Shown here one piece after another: positions 52,772 to 60,281 of a DNA stretch of 61,417 nt. The stretch's first letter is position 1. Each line of letters begins with the position of its first letter. Position numbers and translations under genes: made by a program. This DNA comes from Planctomycetota bacterium (GTDB taxonomy: Bacteria > Planctomycetota > UBA1135 > GCA-002686595), in the NCBI GenBank assembly GCA_029259655.1, contig JAJDET010000085.1:1-61417 (forward strand), read 5' to 3'. The notes beneath the pieces were generated by a model, which worked only from the letters and a program-made list of their open reading frames with translations, did no database searches and had not been told where the DNA came from.

Positions 52772-54247
52772 CTACTCCTCGTCGCCCGGTCGCGCGTCCA
52801 CGCGAAGCAGCCGGAACTTCCAGTTCGAGTCGACTGCGGTTCCGAAGGCCGAGAGCTCCTCGAGCTCCCTGAGGTGCCAGCGAGCCATCAGGATGAAGTC
52901 GGGTCGGTACTCGTCCAGGATCGCCTCGCGCTCTGCCCGTGTCGCCTCCGGGGCGAAGAACGTCTCCGCGTCGCGCCGCCGCTCTTCCATGTCCTCGACC
53001 CAGTACAGCGGGTGCAGAGTGGCGACCACCTTCCCTCCGTTGGCCGGGATCCGCCAGCTCGAGCGGACGTCCGCCAGGACGAGGTCGTACTGACCCACGT
53101 GCTCGCGCAGGAACTCGTGCTCGTCCAGAGTGCTCCGGTGCTCGACGAGCCGCCGGACGTCCTCGCGCGACGTCGCGACGATGCCGAGCAGTACCAGCCA
53201 CGCACCCCACACGACGGCGCGTCGTGACGACCCCTCCATGCCGGCGAGCCAGCAGCCGAGCGCGATCTGCAGCGCGATCATGGCGAAGGAGATGACTCGC
53301 CCGTATCCGAACCGATCGCTCGCGAAACCGTAGGCGTAGACGAAGACGAGCCCGAGGAAGATCCACACGAGCCGGTCGGTCCGACGCCTCGAGAAACGCT
53401 GGATGAGAACCGGGACACCGAAGAGGACCGGCCAGACCCGCTCCAGCACCCCCTCGTACAGGAACAGGCTCTGCCCGTGGAACTCATCCCCGCGCGAGAC
53501 GAGGCTCCAGAATGGGTAGTAGGGCCACACGAGCGCGAGCAGCACCGACGCCCCGATGCACAGACCGACCGCGAAGTGCTCGGCCCGGGGGCGTAGTCCT
53601 GCGCGGTCCACCGCGATGACGATCAGCCCGATGTACAAGAGCACCGCCGTCAGGGGGTGCGTGACGAGCACGACGCTCAGCCCGACGGTTGCTGGCAGGC
53701 AGTGCCACAGGTGCAGGTCGCTCCGCTTCGAGCGCGCGTACAGACCGAGCATCAGGAAGCTGAGGCCCGCGGCGAACGTGGACGGATAGGGCGGAACGAC
53801 GCGCAGCGCCGCCACGTTGAAGAAGCTGCTCCAGGCCCACTTCTCGCCGCCCAGGAACAGGATCAGCAAGAGGGAATAGAAGGCGGCTCTGCTGCCCCGT
53901 CCAGGTGCGAGCGATCCGATGAACAGACGCAGACCGACGAGGAGCAGCGCGAGGTTGAAGGCGCCGGCGATCGGGAGGAGATCGAGCGCGTCCGTCGCGG
54001 TGAACCGGGCCAGGAGCCCGAGCGTCACGGAGTACGGAGAGAAGAAGGGGTGCGGCGCATCCAGCGAGAGCTGCGGGTGCCGCGGTGAGAACGGGTGCGT
54101 CGAGAGCTCTCGGACGACCGCCGCGTGCTCCCAGAAGTCCGCGATCCAGTCCCCGTCCCGCGCGCCGATCGCATAGGCCACGACCGTGAAGAGGGACAGC
54201 AAGAGGAATCGACGGTCTGCGAGTGCCTGGAGCCAGGGGCGCGCCAT
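52772..54247 (-). CDS. Polytopic membrane protein, GT-C glycosyltransferase-like
   Basis: This 491-residue protein has about ten membrane segments (residues 10-370). An acidic loop after helix 1 (IGARDGDWIADFWEHAAVVRE, about 26-46) contains the Asp-rich pattern expected of GT-C enzymes. The last 120 residues form a soluble domain (LVLADVRSSWRIPANGGK, DEYRPDFILMARWHLREL). It is related in plan but not clearly in sequence to the convergent gene at 50793. A TATACT box lies 7 bases before the ATG. The substrate is unknown; a role in envelope glycan is inferred from type only. Confidence 0.7.
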   Translation of the reverse strand: MARPWLQALADRRFLLLSLFTVVAYAIGARDGDWIADFWEHAAVVRELSTHPFSPRHPQLSLDAPHPFFSPYSVTLGLLARFTATDALDLLPIAGAFNLALLLVGLRLFIGSLAPGRGSRAAFYSLLLILFLGGEKWAWSSFFNVAALRVVPPYPSTFAAGLSFLMLGLYARSKRSDLHLWHCLPATVGLSVVLVTHPLTAVLLYIGLIVIAVDRAGLRPRAEHFAVGLCIGASVLLALVWPYYPFWSLVSRGDEFHGQSLFLYEGVLERVWPVLFGVPVLIQRFSRRRTDRLVWIFLGLVFVYAYGFASDRFGYGRVISFAMIALQIALGCWLAGMEGSSRRAVVWGAWLVLLGIVATSREDVRRLVEHRSTLDEHEFLREHVGQYDLVLADVRSSWRIPANGGKVVATLHPLYWVEDMEERRRDAETFFAPEATRAEREAILDEYRPDFILMARWHLRELEELSAFGTAVDSNWKFRLLRVDARPGDEE

Positions 54248-54254
54248 CGGCGGG

Positions 54255-54260
54255 AGTATA
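54255..54260 (-). promoter_or_regulatory. Putative -10 box (TATACT), leaderless arrangement
   Basis: On the reverse strand TATACT ends 7 bases before the ATG at 54247, so the transcript would begin at the start codon. The divergent gene at 54326 has a TAGGAT hexamer 11 bases before its GTG. Confidence 0.45.
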
Positions 54261-54325
54261 CGGCCGCGTACCCGCGCACCGCGTGAGCCGCAGGCCGCCC
54301 GACGGTGATAGGATCCCGCCTCGTC

Positions 54326-55687
54326 GTGAGTGCACCGCGCCGGGTCCGAACAGTCATCGCTCTTCTCGGAGCAGCGCTCGCGGGAGTGCTGATCCTGCGT
54401 GCCCTCGCTCCGAGCATCCGCCGGGAGAACGTCCTCCTGGTCGTGGTCGACACGCTCAGGGCGGATCGCCTCGGCTGCTACGGATGGCGCGAGGAGACCT
54501 CGCCGAACCTCGATCGGCTCGCGGCGGAGGGCGCACTCTTCGAGCAGATGATGTGCCAGGTGCCGCAGACGCTGCCCTCGCTGTGCTCGATCCTGACCGG
54601 CCGTTTTCCCGTCTCACACGGCGTGCGCGTCAACGGAATGTTCGCGCTCCCTGCAGCCGCGGAAACGCTCGCGGAGACCCTCCGCGAGCGCGGCTATCGA
54701 ACGGCCGCCTACGTGGGAGCGTTCCCCCTGGACCGCCGCTTCGGCCTCGATCAGGGCTTCGCCGTGTACGACGACGAGATGAAGTCGGAGCGGACCATGG
54801 CGGGCCTTCCGCGGAACGAGGGCGGTGAGTTCGACTGGCGCGGCCATCGTTCCGCGTCGTTCGAGAACACGGCGGACGTCGTCACGGAGCGCGCGCTGCG
54901 CGGGCTGGAGAGCGTCGCGGGCGAGCCGTTCTTCCTCCTGGTCCACTACTTCGATCCGCACCACGACTACGACCCTCCGAGCCGCTTGCGTGAAGACTTC
55001 CGCCACCCGTACTCGGGGGAAGTCGCGTTCGCCGACGAGCAGCTGGGTCGCCTCCTGGCGAAGCTCGAAGAGCTGGGACTGACGGACGAGACCATCGTCG
55101 CGTTCACCGGCGACCACGGCGAGTGCCTCGGCGAGCGCGGACGCAAGTATCACCAGACGATGCTGGTGGATGCCGCGATCCACGTCCCGTTCGTGATTCG
55201 TGCTCCGGGCAGGATCCGCCCGGGAGTCAGCGTCAGCGGACTCGCGCAGTCGGTCGACATCATGCCCACGCTCCTGGACCTGCTCGGTGTGAGCGCTCCG
55301 GATGCCGTCGAGGGAACGTCACTCGTCCCCTCGATCGCGGTCGGGGCTACGGAAAATCGTCCGTGCTTCTTCGAGACGCTCTACGGCCGCCTGGAGGTCG
55401 AGACGGCGTCCGCACGGACACGTGTGGGTGTCCGCGTGGGGAGCTTGAAACTGATCCGAAACGAGCAGCTGACGCAAGACGGCGAGCCGGAGGTGTCGTA
55501 CGAGCTCTACGACGTGAACGAGGATCCGCTCGAAGCCAGGAACCTCGCGCGGCGCCGCCCGGATGAGCTGGAGCGGCTGCGCGCGGTGCTGGAAAGGTTC
55601 GAGCGCGAGCATCCGCCGGGCCGGGCGGACGTCACGACTCCGGACGAGGACGCGATCGAGAAGCTGAGAGCGCTCGGGTACTTCTGA
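54326..55687 (+). CDS. Sulfatase-fold membrane-anchored hydrolase with Thr at the nucleophile position
   Basis: This 453-residue protein belongs to the alkaline-phosphatase/sulfatase superfamily. One N-terminal helix (about 8-26) anchors it facing outward. Metal motifs are LVVVDTLRADRLGCYGWR near 40-57, HYFDPHHDYDPPSRL and AFTGDHGECLGERGRKYHQT. The usual C/S-x-P-S-R site reads TLPSLCSILTGRFP, so Thr82 replaces the Cys or Ser that becomes formylglycine. A classic sulfatase reaction is therefore unlikely; phosphoester or phosphonate hydrolysis with a Thr nucleophile is possible. The GTG at 54326 is preferred over 54305 because a TAGGAT box at 54309 lies between them. Confidence 0.82.
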   Translation: MSAPRRVRTVIALLGAALAGVLILRALAPSIRRENVLLVVVDTLRADRLGCYGWREETSPNLDRLAAEGALFEQMMCQVPQTLPSLCSILTGRFPVSHGVRVNGMFALPAAAETLAETLRERGYRTAAYVGAFPLDRRFGLDQGFAVYDDEMKSERTMAGLPRNEGGEFDWRGHRSASFENTADVVTERALRGLESVAGEPFFLLVHYFDPHHDYDPPSRLREDFRHPYSGEVAFADEQLGRLLAKLEELGLTDETIVAFTGDHGECLGERGRKYHQTMLVDAAIHVPFVIRAPGRIRPGVSVSGLAQSVDIMPTLLDLLGVSAPDAVEGTSLVPSIAVGATENRPCFFETLYGRLEVETASARTRVGVRVGSLKLIRNEQLTQDGEPEVSYELYDVNEDPLEARNLARRRPDELERLRAVLERFEREHPPGRADVTTPDEDAIEKLRALGYF

Positions 55688-55693
55688 GCAGCC

Positions 55694-57613
55694 TCAGATC
55701 TCGTACTTGTTCAGCTTCCGGTAGAGCGTGCTCTTGCCGACGCTCAGGAGTCTGGCCGCCTTCAGCTTGTCGCCCTCCGTTCGCGAGAGCGCAAAGATGA
55801 GCGCCCACTTCTCGAAGAACTCGAAGCTGATCGGGATGCCGTCGCCGCCCAGCTCGGGGAGCGCCGCGAGGAGATCCTCGAGCACGTCCCTGACGCCCTC
55901 GGGAGCGGCCGGCGGCGCAGACGCACGGTGTGTCCCGGGGATCATCTCCGTCGGGGGCTGCGTCGGGGTGACCTGACCCTTCAAGTACGCCCGTTCGTAG
56001 ACGTCCGGCAACGGCGGCGGGAGGTGCTCGATATCGATCCGTCCCGAGCTCCCGGCGCTGGCGAACGCGTGCTCGACGACGGCCTCGAGCTCCTGTTCGT
56101 TGCCCGGCCAGTCGTAGCACTCGAAGGCCACACGACAGGCCTCCGAGAACTCGGACTGCGTGCCGCCGAACCGGAACCGAAGCGCGTCGGTCAGGATCCG
56201 CAGATCTCCCATCCGCCGGCGCAGCGGAGGCAGCTCGATGCGGTTCTGAGCGACGACCTCCAGGAACTCGGGATCGAGATCGTTTGGTCCGAGATCGCGC
56301 GCGGTGGCGGCGACGACGCGGAGGTCGAGCCTGCGCTTCTTCTTGCCGCTCCCCGCCAGGCCCTCACGGAGGACGTCGGCGATTCGGCGCTGGAGGGCGA
56401 GAGAGAGCCTGTCGACGTCTTCGAGGAAGAGCGTTCCCCCGTCGGCGCGTTGGAGGAGTCCCGGCCGATCCTCATCGCCCAGGAGGAGACTGTCCACGGA
56501 TTCCCTGGACGCGTCTCCGCACCCCATGGGGATGAACGCCCCCGTTCGGTGGCCGGCGAAGTGCAACGTTCGGGCGACGATCCCCTTACCGGTCCCGGCC
56601 TCACCCTCGAGAAGGACATGCTCCGTCGAGCTGCAGAGGGCCTGCACCTTCGCGCGGGCCTGCGCGATCTCCGGAGAGTCGCCCAGGATTCGCGCCGGCG
56701 TGAACTCGCGACATGCGATCTCGGTGAGCGCGGTGACCTCGGGCAGGGTCGTACCTCCGGCCGCGGCCTCGGCCCGCTCCCACACTCTTCCGTGTCGACC
56801 CGCGTCGTAGACCAGGACGATGCGGAGAACGGAGTCCGAACCGTCGTTCGGGGGAACGAACGGGAACGTGCACGCGACGAGGTCCAGAGCGATCCGACTC
56901 CCGCGCGCGGGGACCGTGAACCGGAACCCGGTGTGCGACACCTGGCGTGTGTCTCGAACGAAAGCCTCCAGCCGTGTACCGGGCGCGAGGCCGCCGAGGC
57001 TCTTGCCCTCGAGCCGCTTGCCGAAGACTTCGTGCGCACCGCGATCTGCGGACACGACGGTGCCCTCGGGATCGACCAGAAGAACGGCGTCGGGGACCAT
57101 GAGCTGGGGCAAGACGGCCGGTGACGACGGCGAGGTCTTCTTGAGCTGGTCCTCCAGGGCCGCCTTGTCCTGCAGGGCCTGCTGGAGACGTTCGTTCCTC
57201 TGCTTGAACAAGGACATCTGCGACGCGAGCTCGTCCTGCAGGGCCTTGATACGGAGCATCGCACGCACCACGTCCTCTACGAGGATCGAGTCGTTCTTGA
57301 TCAGGAACGCCTCGCAGCCAGCCTCGTAGCCGCGATGCTGATCCTCGCGGCTGCGGATCTTCGTGCTGATCAGGACGACCGGGACGTTGCGAGTGTCCGG
57401 GTCGCGCTTGAGCCTTCTGCAGACCTCGATGCCGTCCACACCCTCCCCCAGGTGCATGTCGACGAAGTAGAGGTCGAACACTCCCGAGCGCGCTTCCGAG
57501 ATCCCCACCGCCCCTGTTTCGGCGATGACTACCTCGTGGCCGAGATCCTTCAGTCTGCTCTGGTAGAGCAGCTGATTCCCCGGATCATCTTCGATGACCA
57601 GGATTCGTCCCAA
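55694..57613 (-). CDS. Receiver-PAS-AAA+-Fis regulator lacking the sigma-54 GAFTGA loop
   Basis: This 639-residue NtrC-like protein starts at a TTG (57613) with a G-rich ribosome site. The domains are a receiver (1-120; phospho-Asp in LYFVDMHLGEGVDG, Lys in AFLIKND), a coiled linker, a PAS-like domain (about 165-275), and an AAA+ domain (310-520; Walker A LLEGEAGTGKGIVART, GGTLFLEDVDRLSLALQ). A Fis-type helix-turn-helix closes it (AARLLSVGKSTLYRKLNKY). The GAFTGA loop that touches sigma-54 is missing: LLLGDED runs straight into RPGLLQRADGG. Walker B also reads LFLED in place of LFLDE. It probably regulates without sigma-54. No partner kinase lies here. Confidence 0.9.
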   Translation of the reverse strand: MGRILVIEDDPGNQLLYQSRLKDLGHEVVIAETGAVGISEARSGVFDLYFVDMHLGEGVDGIEVCRRLKRDPDTRNVPVVLISTKIRSREDQHRGYEAGCEAFLIKNDSILVEDVVRAMLRIKALQDELASQMSLFKQRNERLQQALQDKAALEDQLKKTSPSSPAVLPQLMVPDAVLLVDPEGTVVSADRGAHEVFGKRLEGKSLGGLAPGTRLEAFVRDTRQVSHTGFRFTVPARGSRIALDLVACTFPFVPPNDGSDSVLRIVLVYDAGRHGRVWERAEAAAGGTTLPEVTALTEIACREFTPARILGDSPEIAQARAKVQALCSSTEHVLLEGEAGTGKGIVARTLHFAGHRTGAFIPMGCGDASRESVDSLLLGDEDRPGLLQRADGGTLFLEDVDRLSLALQRRIADVLREGLAGSGKKKRRLDLRVVAATARDLGPNDLDPEFLEVVAQNRIELPPLRRRMGDLRILTDALRFRFGGTQSEFSEACRVAFECYDWPGNEQELEAVVEHAFASAGSSGRIDIEHLPPPLPDVYERAYLKGQVTPTQPPTEMIPGTHRASAPPAAPEGVRDVLEDLLAALPELGGDGIPISFEFFEKWALIFALSRTEGDKLKAARLLSVGKSTLYRKLNKYEI

Positions 57614-57850
57614 TAGACACCCCCCTTTTGTGATTCCCGCTCTCCCGAAAGAAAGTCGCGAGACCCACGTCTCCCCTCCCCGCTACGGCTTCAGGTCTCG
57701 GTGCGACGTCGCTGGTGGAGAAGTGCCGCGTTCGAAGGAGTTCACGATGGTGTTGGAAGGCTCGCGTACGATCGACCCCGATGAACGAAACGCCGTGCGT
57801 CACGCGGTTACCTCCCCTTCGTGGTTCTCTCGACGACTGCCCGCCAATCT
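57614..57850. other. Divergent intergenic region
   Basis: This gap separates the NtrC-like regulator from the methyltransferase gene. It holds the AAAGGGGGG ribosome site of the regulator's TTG start (about 57622-57632) and is otherwise less GC-rich than the genes. A reverse 72-residue open frame (57585-57803) has no protein-like features. No clear promoter pair is seen. Confidence 0.5.
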
Positions 57851-59056
57851 ATGAGAAAAGCGGCATATTCGGAAGACTGGGAGTCGGCATTGGCCGGGCT
57901 CGACCCGCATTGCGACTCCGTACAGGCGTTGCAGGCGCTCCGCAAGCGCCTCTCGCCCGGTGCGGCGAGCGGCGCAGCCGAGCTCTTTCACCTGCGCCGA
58001 CGAGCAGCAGGCCGGCTTCCGCGCGCGGGTGAACTGCTCGTCACGGCGAAGGGACTCGAACAGGCCACGCCCTATCCCGTGGCCGCACTGCGGGCGCGCA
58101 CTATCGCCGACGGAGCTCCCGGTGCACGTGTCCTCGACGCGACCGTGGGCGTCGGAGGCGACGCGCTCGCACTCGCCGAGGTCGTCTCCGTCGTCGGCGC
58201 AGACATCGATCCGCTTCACGCGCGCTACGCCGCCGTGAATCTGGAACGGTCCGGATTCAACGCTCACGTGGTCGTCGCATCGGCGCAGCGCCCCGCGGTG
58301 CACGCCGACGTCCTGGTTCTGGATCCCGATCGGCGCAGCGGTGGCCGGAGGAGCCTCGACCCGAGGCAATGGTCGCCCACGTTGAGAGAGTGTCTCGACC
58401 TGCTCGGACGGTTTCGCTCGGCTTGCATCAAGCTCGCGCCCGCGCTCGATGTCGACGACGTCCTGAAGTCCGTGCCGGACGCAACTTCGAGCGCCTGGCA
58501 GTGGACCAGCCTCGGCGGTGAGCTCGTCGAGGTCGCCCTGTGGGCGGGTGAGCTCGCTCGCGAACGACCCGGACGCCTGGCCGTGGCTCTCGCCCCCGAC
58601 GGGACGGAGCACGCATTCGCCGGCAATCTCGACGAGATCCGCACGATCCCCTGCATGTCGACGGACGCGGCGCGCATCACGCCCTGGATCCACGAGCCCG
58701 ACCCTGCCCTCGTGCGCTCGGGGCTGCTCGGCCGCTACGCGCTGGAGCACGAGCTGGCTCCACTCGGTCCCGGCCTCGCCTTCCTTGGAGGAGAGCGGCG
58801 CGTGGATGCACCGCTCGTGCGAGCCTCGCGCGTCGTGGGCTCCTCCTCGGCCGACCGGAAGCGTGTGCGTGCGCTCCTGCGCGAGCACGACGTCGGACCG
58901 GTCACGGTCAAGAAGCGCGGTCACCCGCGGTCGAGCGAGGAGCTCGCGAGGGAGTTCCGCGGAAGCGGCTCCCGGACGGGTCGGTTGCTCGTCGCCCGGC
59001 TCGAGCGTGGGCACCGCGTCTACCTCGTCGAACCGTCGAGCGGCGATCGCGCATGA
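57851..59056 (+). CDS. Class I SAM methyltransferase-like protein with THUMP-like domain
   Basis: This 401-residue protein has a Rossmann methyltransferase core with VLDATVGVGGDALALAEVVS near 92-111 (motif I), VVGADIDPLHARYAAVNLER (motif II) and DVLVLDPDRRSGGRR (a DPxR catalytic-loop analogue). The C-terminal region, with PGLAFLGGERRVDAPLVRAS and VTVKKRGHPRSSEELAREFRG, matches the THUMP-like/PG_1098-type domain, implying an RNA substrate. A GTG at 57821 is an alternative start; the ATG at 57851 fits the family better. Neither has a strong ribosome site. The substrate is not known. Confidence 0.85.
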   Translation: MRKAAYSEDWESALAGLDPHCDSVQALQALRKRLSPGAASGAAELFHLRRRAAGRLPRAGELLVTAKGLEQATPYPVAALRARTIADGAPGARVLDATVGVGGDALALAEVVSVVGADIDPLHARYAAVNLERSGFNAHVVVASAQRPAVHADVLVLDPDRRSGGRRSLDPRQWSPTLRECLDLLGRFRSACIKLAPALDVDDVLKSVPDATSSAWQWTSLGGELVEVALWAGELARERPGRLAVALAPDGTEHAFAGNLDEIRTIPCMSTDAARITPWIHEPDPALVRSGLLGRYALEHELAPLGPGLAFLGGERRVDAPLVRASRVVGSSSADRKRVRALLREHDVGPVTVKKRGHPRSSEELAREFRGSGSRTGRLLVARLERGHRVYLVEPSSGDRA

Positions 59057-59099
59057 CCCTGGCTTCGGGGATGGACCGGGGGGAGGATGGGTCGCCTCG

Positions 59100-60068
59100 A
59101 TGACTCCGATCGGCCGAACCATCGCATGCGCGCTCGTGCTCCTCGCGGGGACCGGTTGCAGCCGGGCCCCCCTCGCGCGTGAGGTGACGCCCGCGGACTC
59201 GACGGGCTACCCGCGCGAGGTCTCCTTCCCGGACGGGAGCGTGATCGCGCTCGATGCGCGGCCGGTACGCATCCTTCCCGTCAACGCGAGCGCCGTTGAC
59301 TTCCTCGCTTCCCTCGTCGAACCGAGCCGCGTCGTCGCGCTGCCGGAGACCGTGGGACGCTATGCGACCTTTCTGCCGGAGGGCGGGTGGCAGTCTCTGC
59401 CCGTCATGCACGACCTCGAGACCGAGAGCGTGCTGGTCCGCGACCCCGACCTCGTGATCGCACACTCGTGGCAGGACCAGAGCTCGATCGAGTCGCTGCG
59501 ACGCGCGGGAATCCCCGTCCTGCGGCTCCCGGAGACCCACGAGTACGACCGCCTGCGCGAGGTCGTGCTCGCCCTCGGCGAGCTCTTGGACGTGGAGGAC
59601 GTGAGCCAGGCGCTCGTCCGCGACTGCGACGCGCGGGTCGAGGCACTCGCCTCGCGCAGCAGCCGGTCGAAGGCGACCATGATGACCTACTCCAACTACG
59701 GCACCGGCGGCTGGACCGCCGGTTCGAGGACCACCTTCGACGTCGTCATCTCTCTCGCCGGGTACGAGAACGCAGCCGCCACGGCCGGTATCGAGAGCCA
59801 TGCCCGCGTCGAGATCGAGACGCTGCTCCGGATCGACCCGGACGTCCTGATCGTCGCGGAGTCCGACGGCGACGACCCCACGCTCTCGCTGCTCTCCTCG
59901 GACGAGATCTTCCAGGGCCTCTCGGCGGTCCGCCTCGGGCGGATCGTCAGCCTGCCCGGCCGGCTCGCGCTGGCCGATTCCCACCGGGTGGTCGACGCCG
60001 CCGAGTCACTGGTCGCCGCCGTGGAGGGAATCCTCGGGGAGGGATCCGGGCAGGATGGTGGGCGATGA
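59100..60068 (+). CDS. Periplasmic binding lipoprotein for metal chelates (BtuF/FepB-like)
   Basis: This is a 322-residue protein. A signal peptide ends in LLAGTGCS, a probable lipid-attachment Cys. The rest follows the two-lobe fold of class III binding proteins for cobalamin, haem or ferric siderophores. It shows VRILPVNASAVDFLASLVEP (first lobe opening), VRDPDLVIAHSWQDQSSIES, the long central helix around YDRLREVVLALGELLDVEDV, and IDPDVLIVAESDGDDP. No permease or ATPase lies nearby, so the rest of the transporter is elsewhere or the protein acts alone. Its stop codon lies in the acceptor stem of tRNA-Val on the opposite strand. Confidence 0.85.
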   Translation: MTPIGRTIACALVLLAGTGCSRAPLAREVTPADSTGYPREVSFPDGSVIALDARPVRILPVNASAVDFLASLVEPSRVVALPETVGRYATFLPEGGWQSLPVMHDLETESVLVRDPDLVIAHSWQDQSSIESLRRAGIPVLRLPETHEYDRLREVVLALGELLDVEDVSQALVRDCDARVEALASRSSRSKATMMTYSNYGTGGWTAGSRTTFDVVISLAGYENAAATAGIESHARVEIETLLRIDPDVLIVAESDGDDPTLSLLSSDEIFQGLSAVRLGRIVSLPGRLALADSHRVVDAAESLVAAVEGILGEGSGQDGGR

Positions 60069-60132
60069 GGGATTCGAACCCCCGACTTCTTCCTTGTAAG
60101 GGAAGCACTCTAGCCAGCTGAGTTAATCGCCC
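60056..60132 (-). tRNA. tRNA-Val (UAC)
   Basis: On the reverse strand GGGCGAT pairs with ATCGCCC (acceptor). The D arm is ACTC...GAGT. The anticodon stem CTTCC/GGAAG encloses CTTACAA (anticodon TAC), and the T arm is GGGGG-TTCGAAT-CCCTC. The discriminator is A and CCA is encoded. The last 13 bases overlap the 3' end of the binding-protein gene on the other strand. Confidence 0.96.
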
Positions 60133-60183
60133 TCGGAGGGAACCCTCGGGACACTGGGAATCCCCTGCGCCCTCGGCACACGT

Positions 60184-60189
60184 TATCCT
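60184..60189 (+). promoter_or_regulatory. Possible -10 box (TATCCT) for ugd
   Basis: TATCCT sits in the 149-base gap between tRNA-Val and ugd, about 93 bases before the ATG. Support is weak; no -35 box is clear. Confidence 0.25.
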
Positions 60190-60281
60190 GCTCGGCCGTT
60201 TGGCTCCAATGGGACCGAGCGCGCCCCAGGGGCGCTGCCGGCCCGGACGGCGCGAAGTTCAGATACCCCATCACACGGATT

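Noticed and set aside
57585..57803. 72-residue reverse frame upstream of the NtrC-like regulator
   Set aside because: It overlaps the ribosome site and start of the regulator and shows no protein-like composition.
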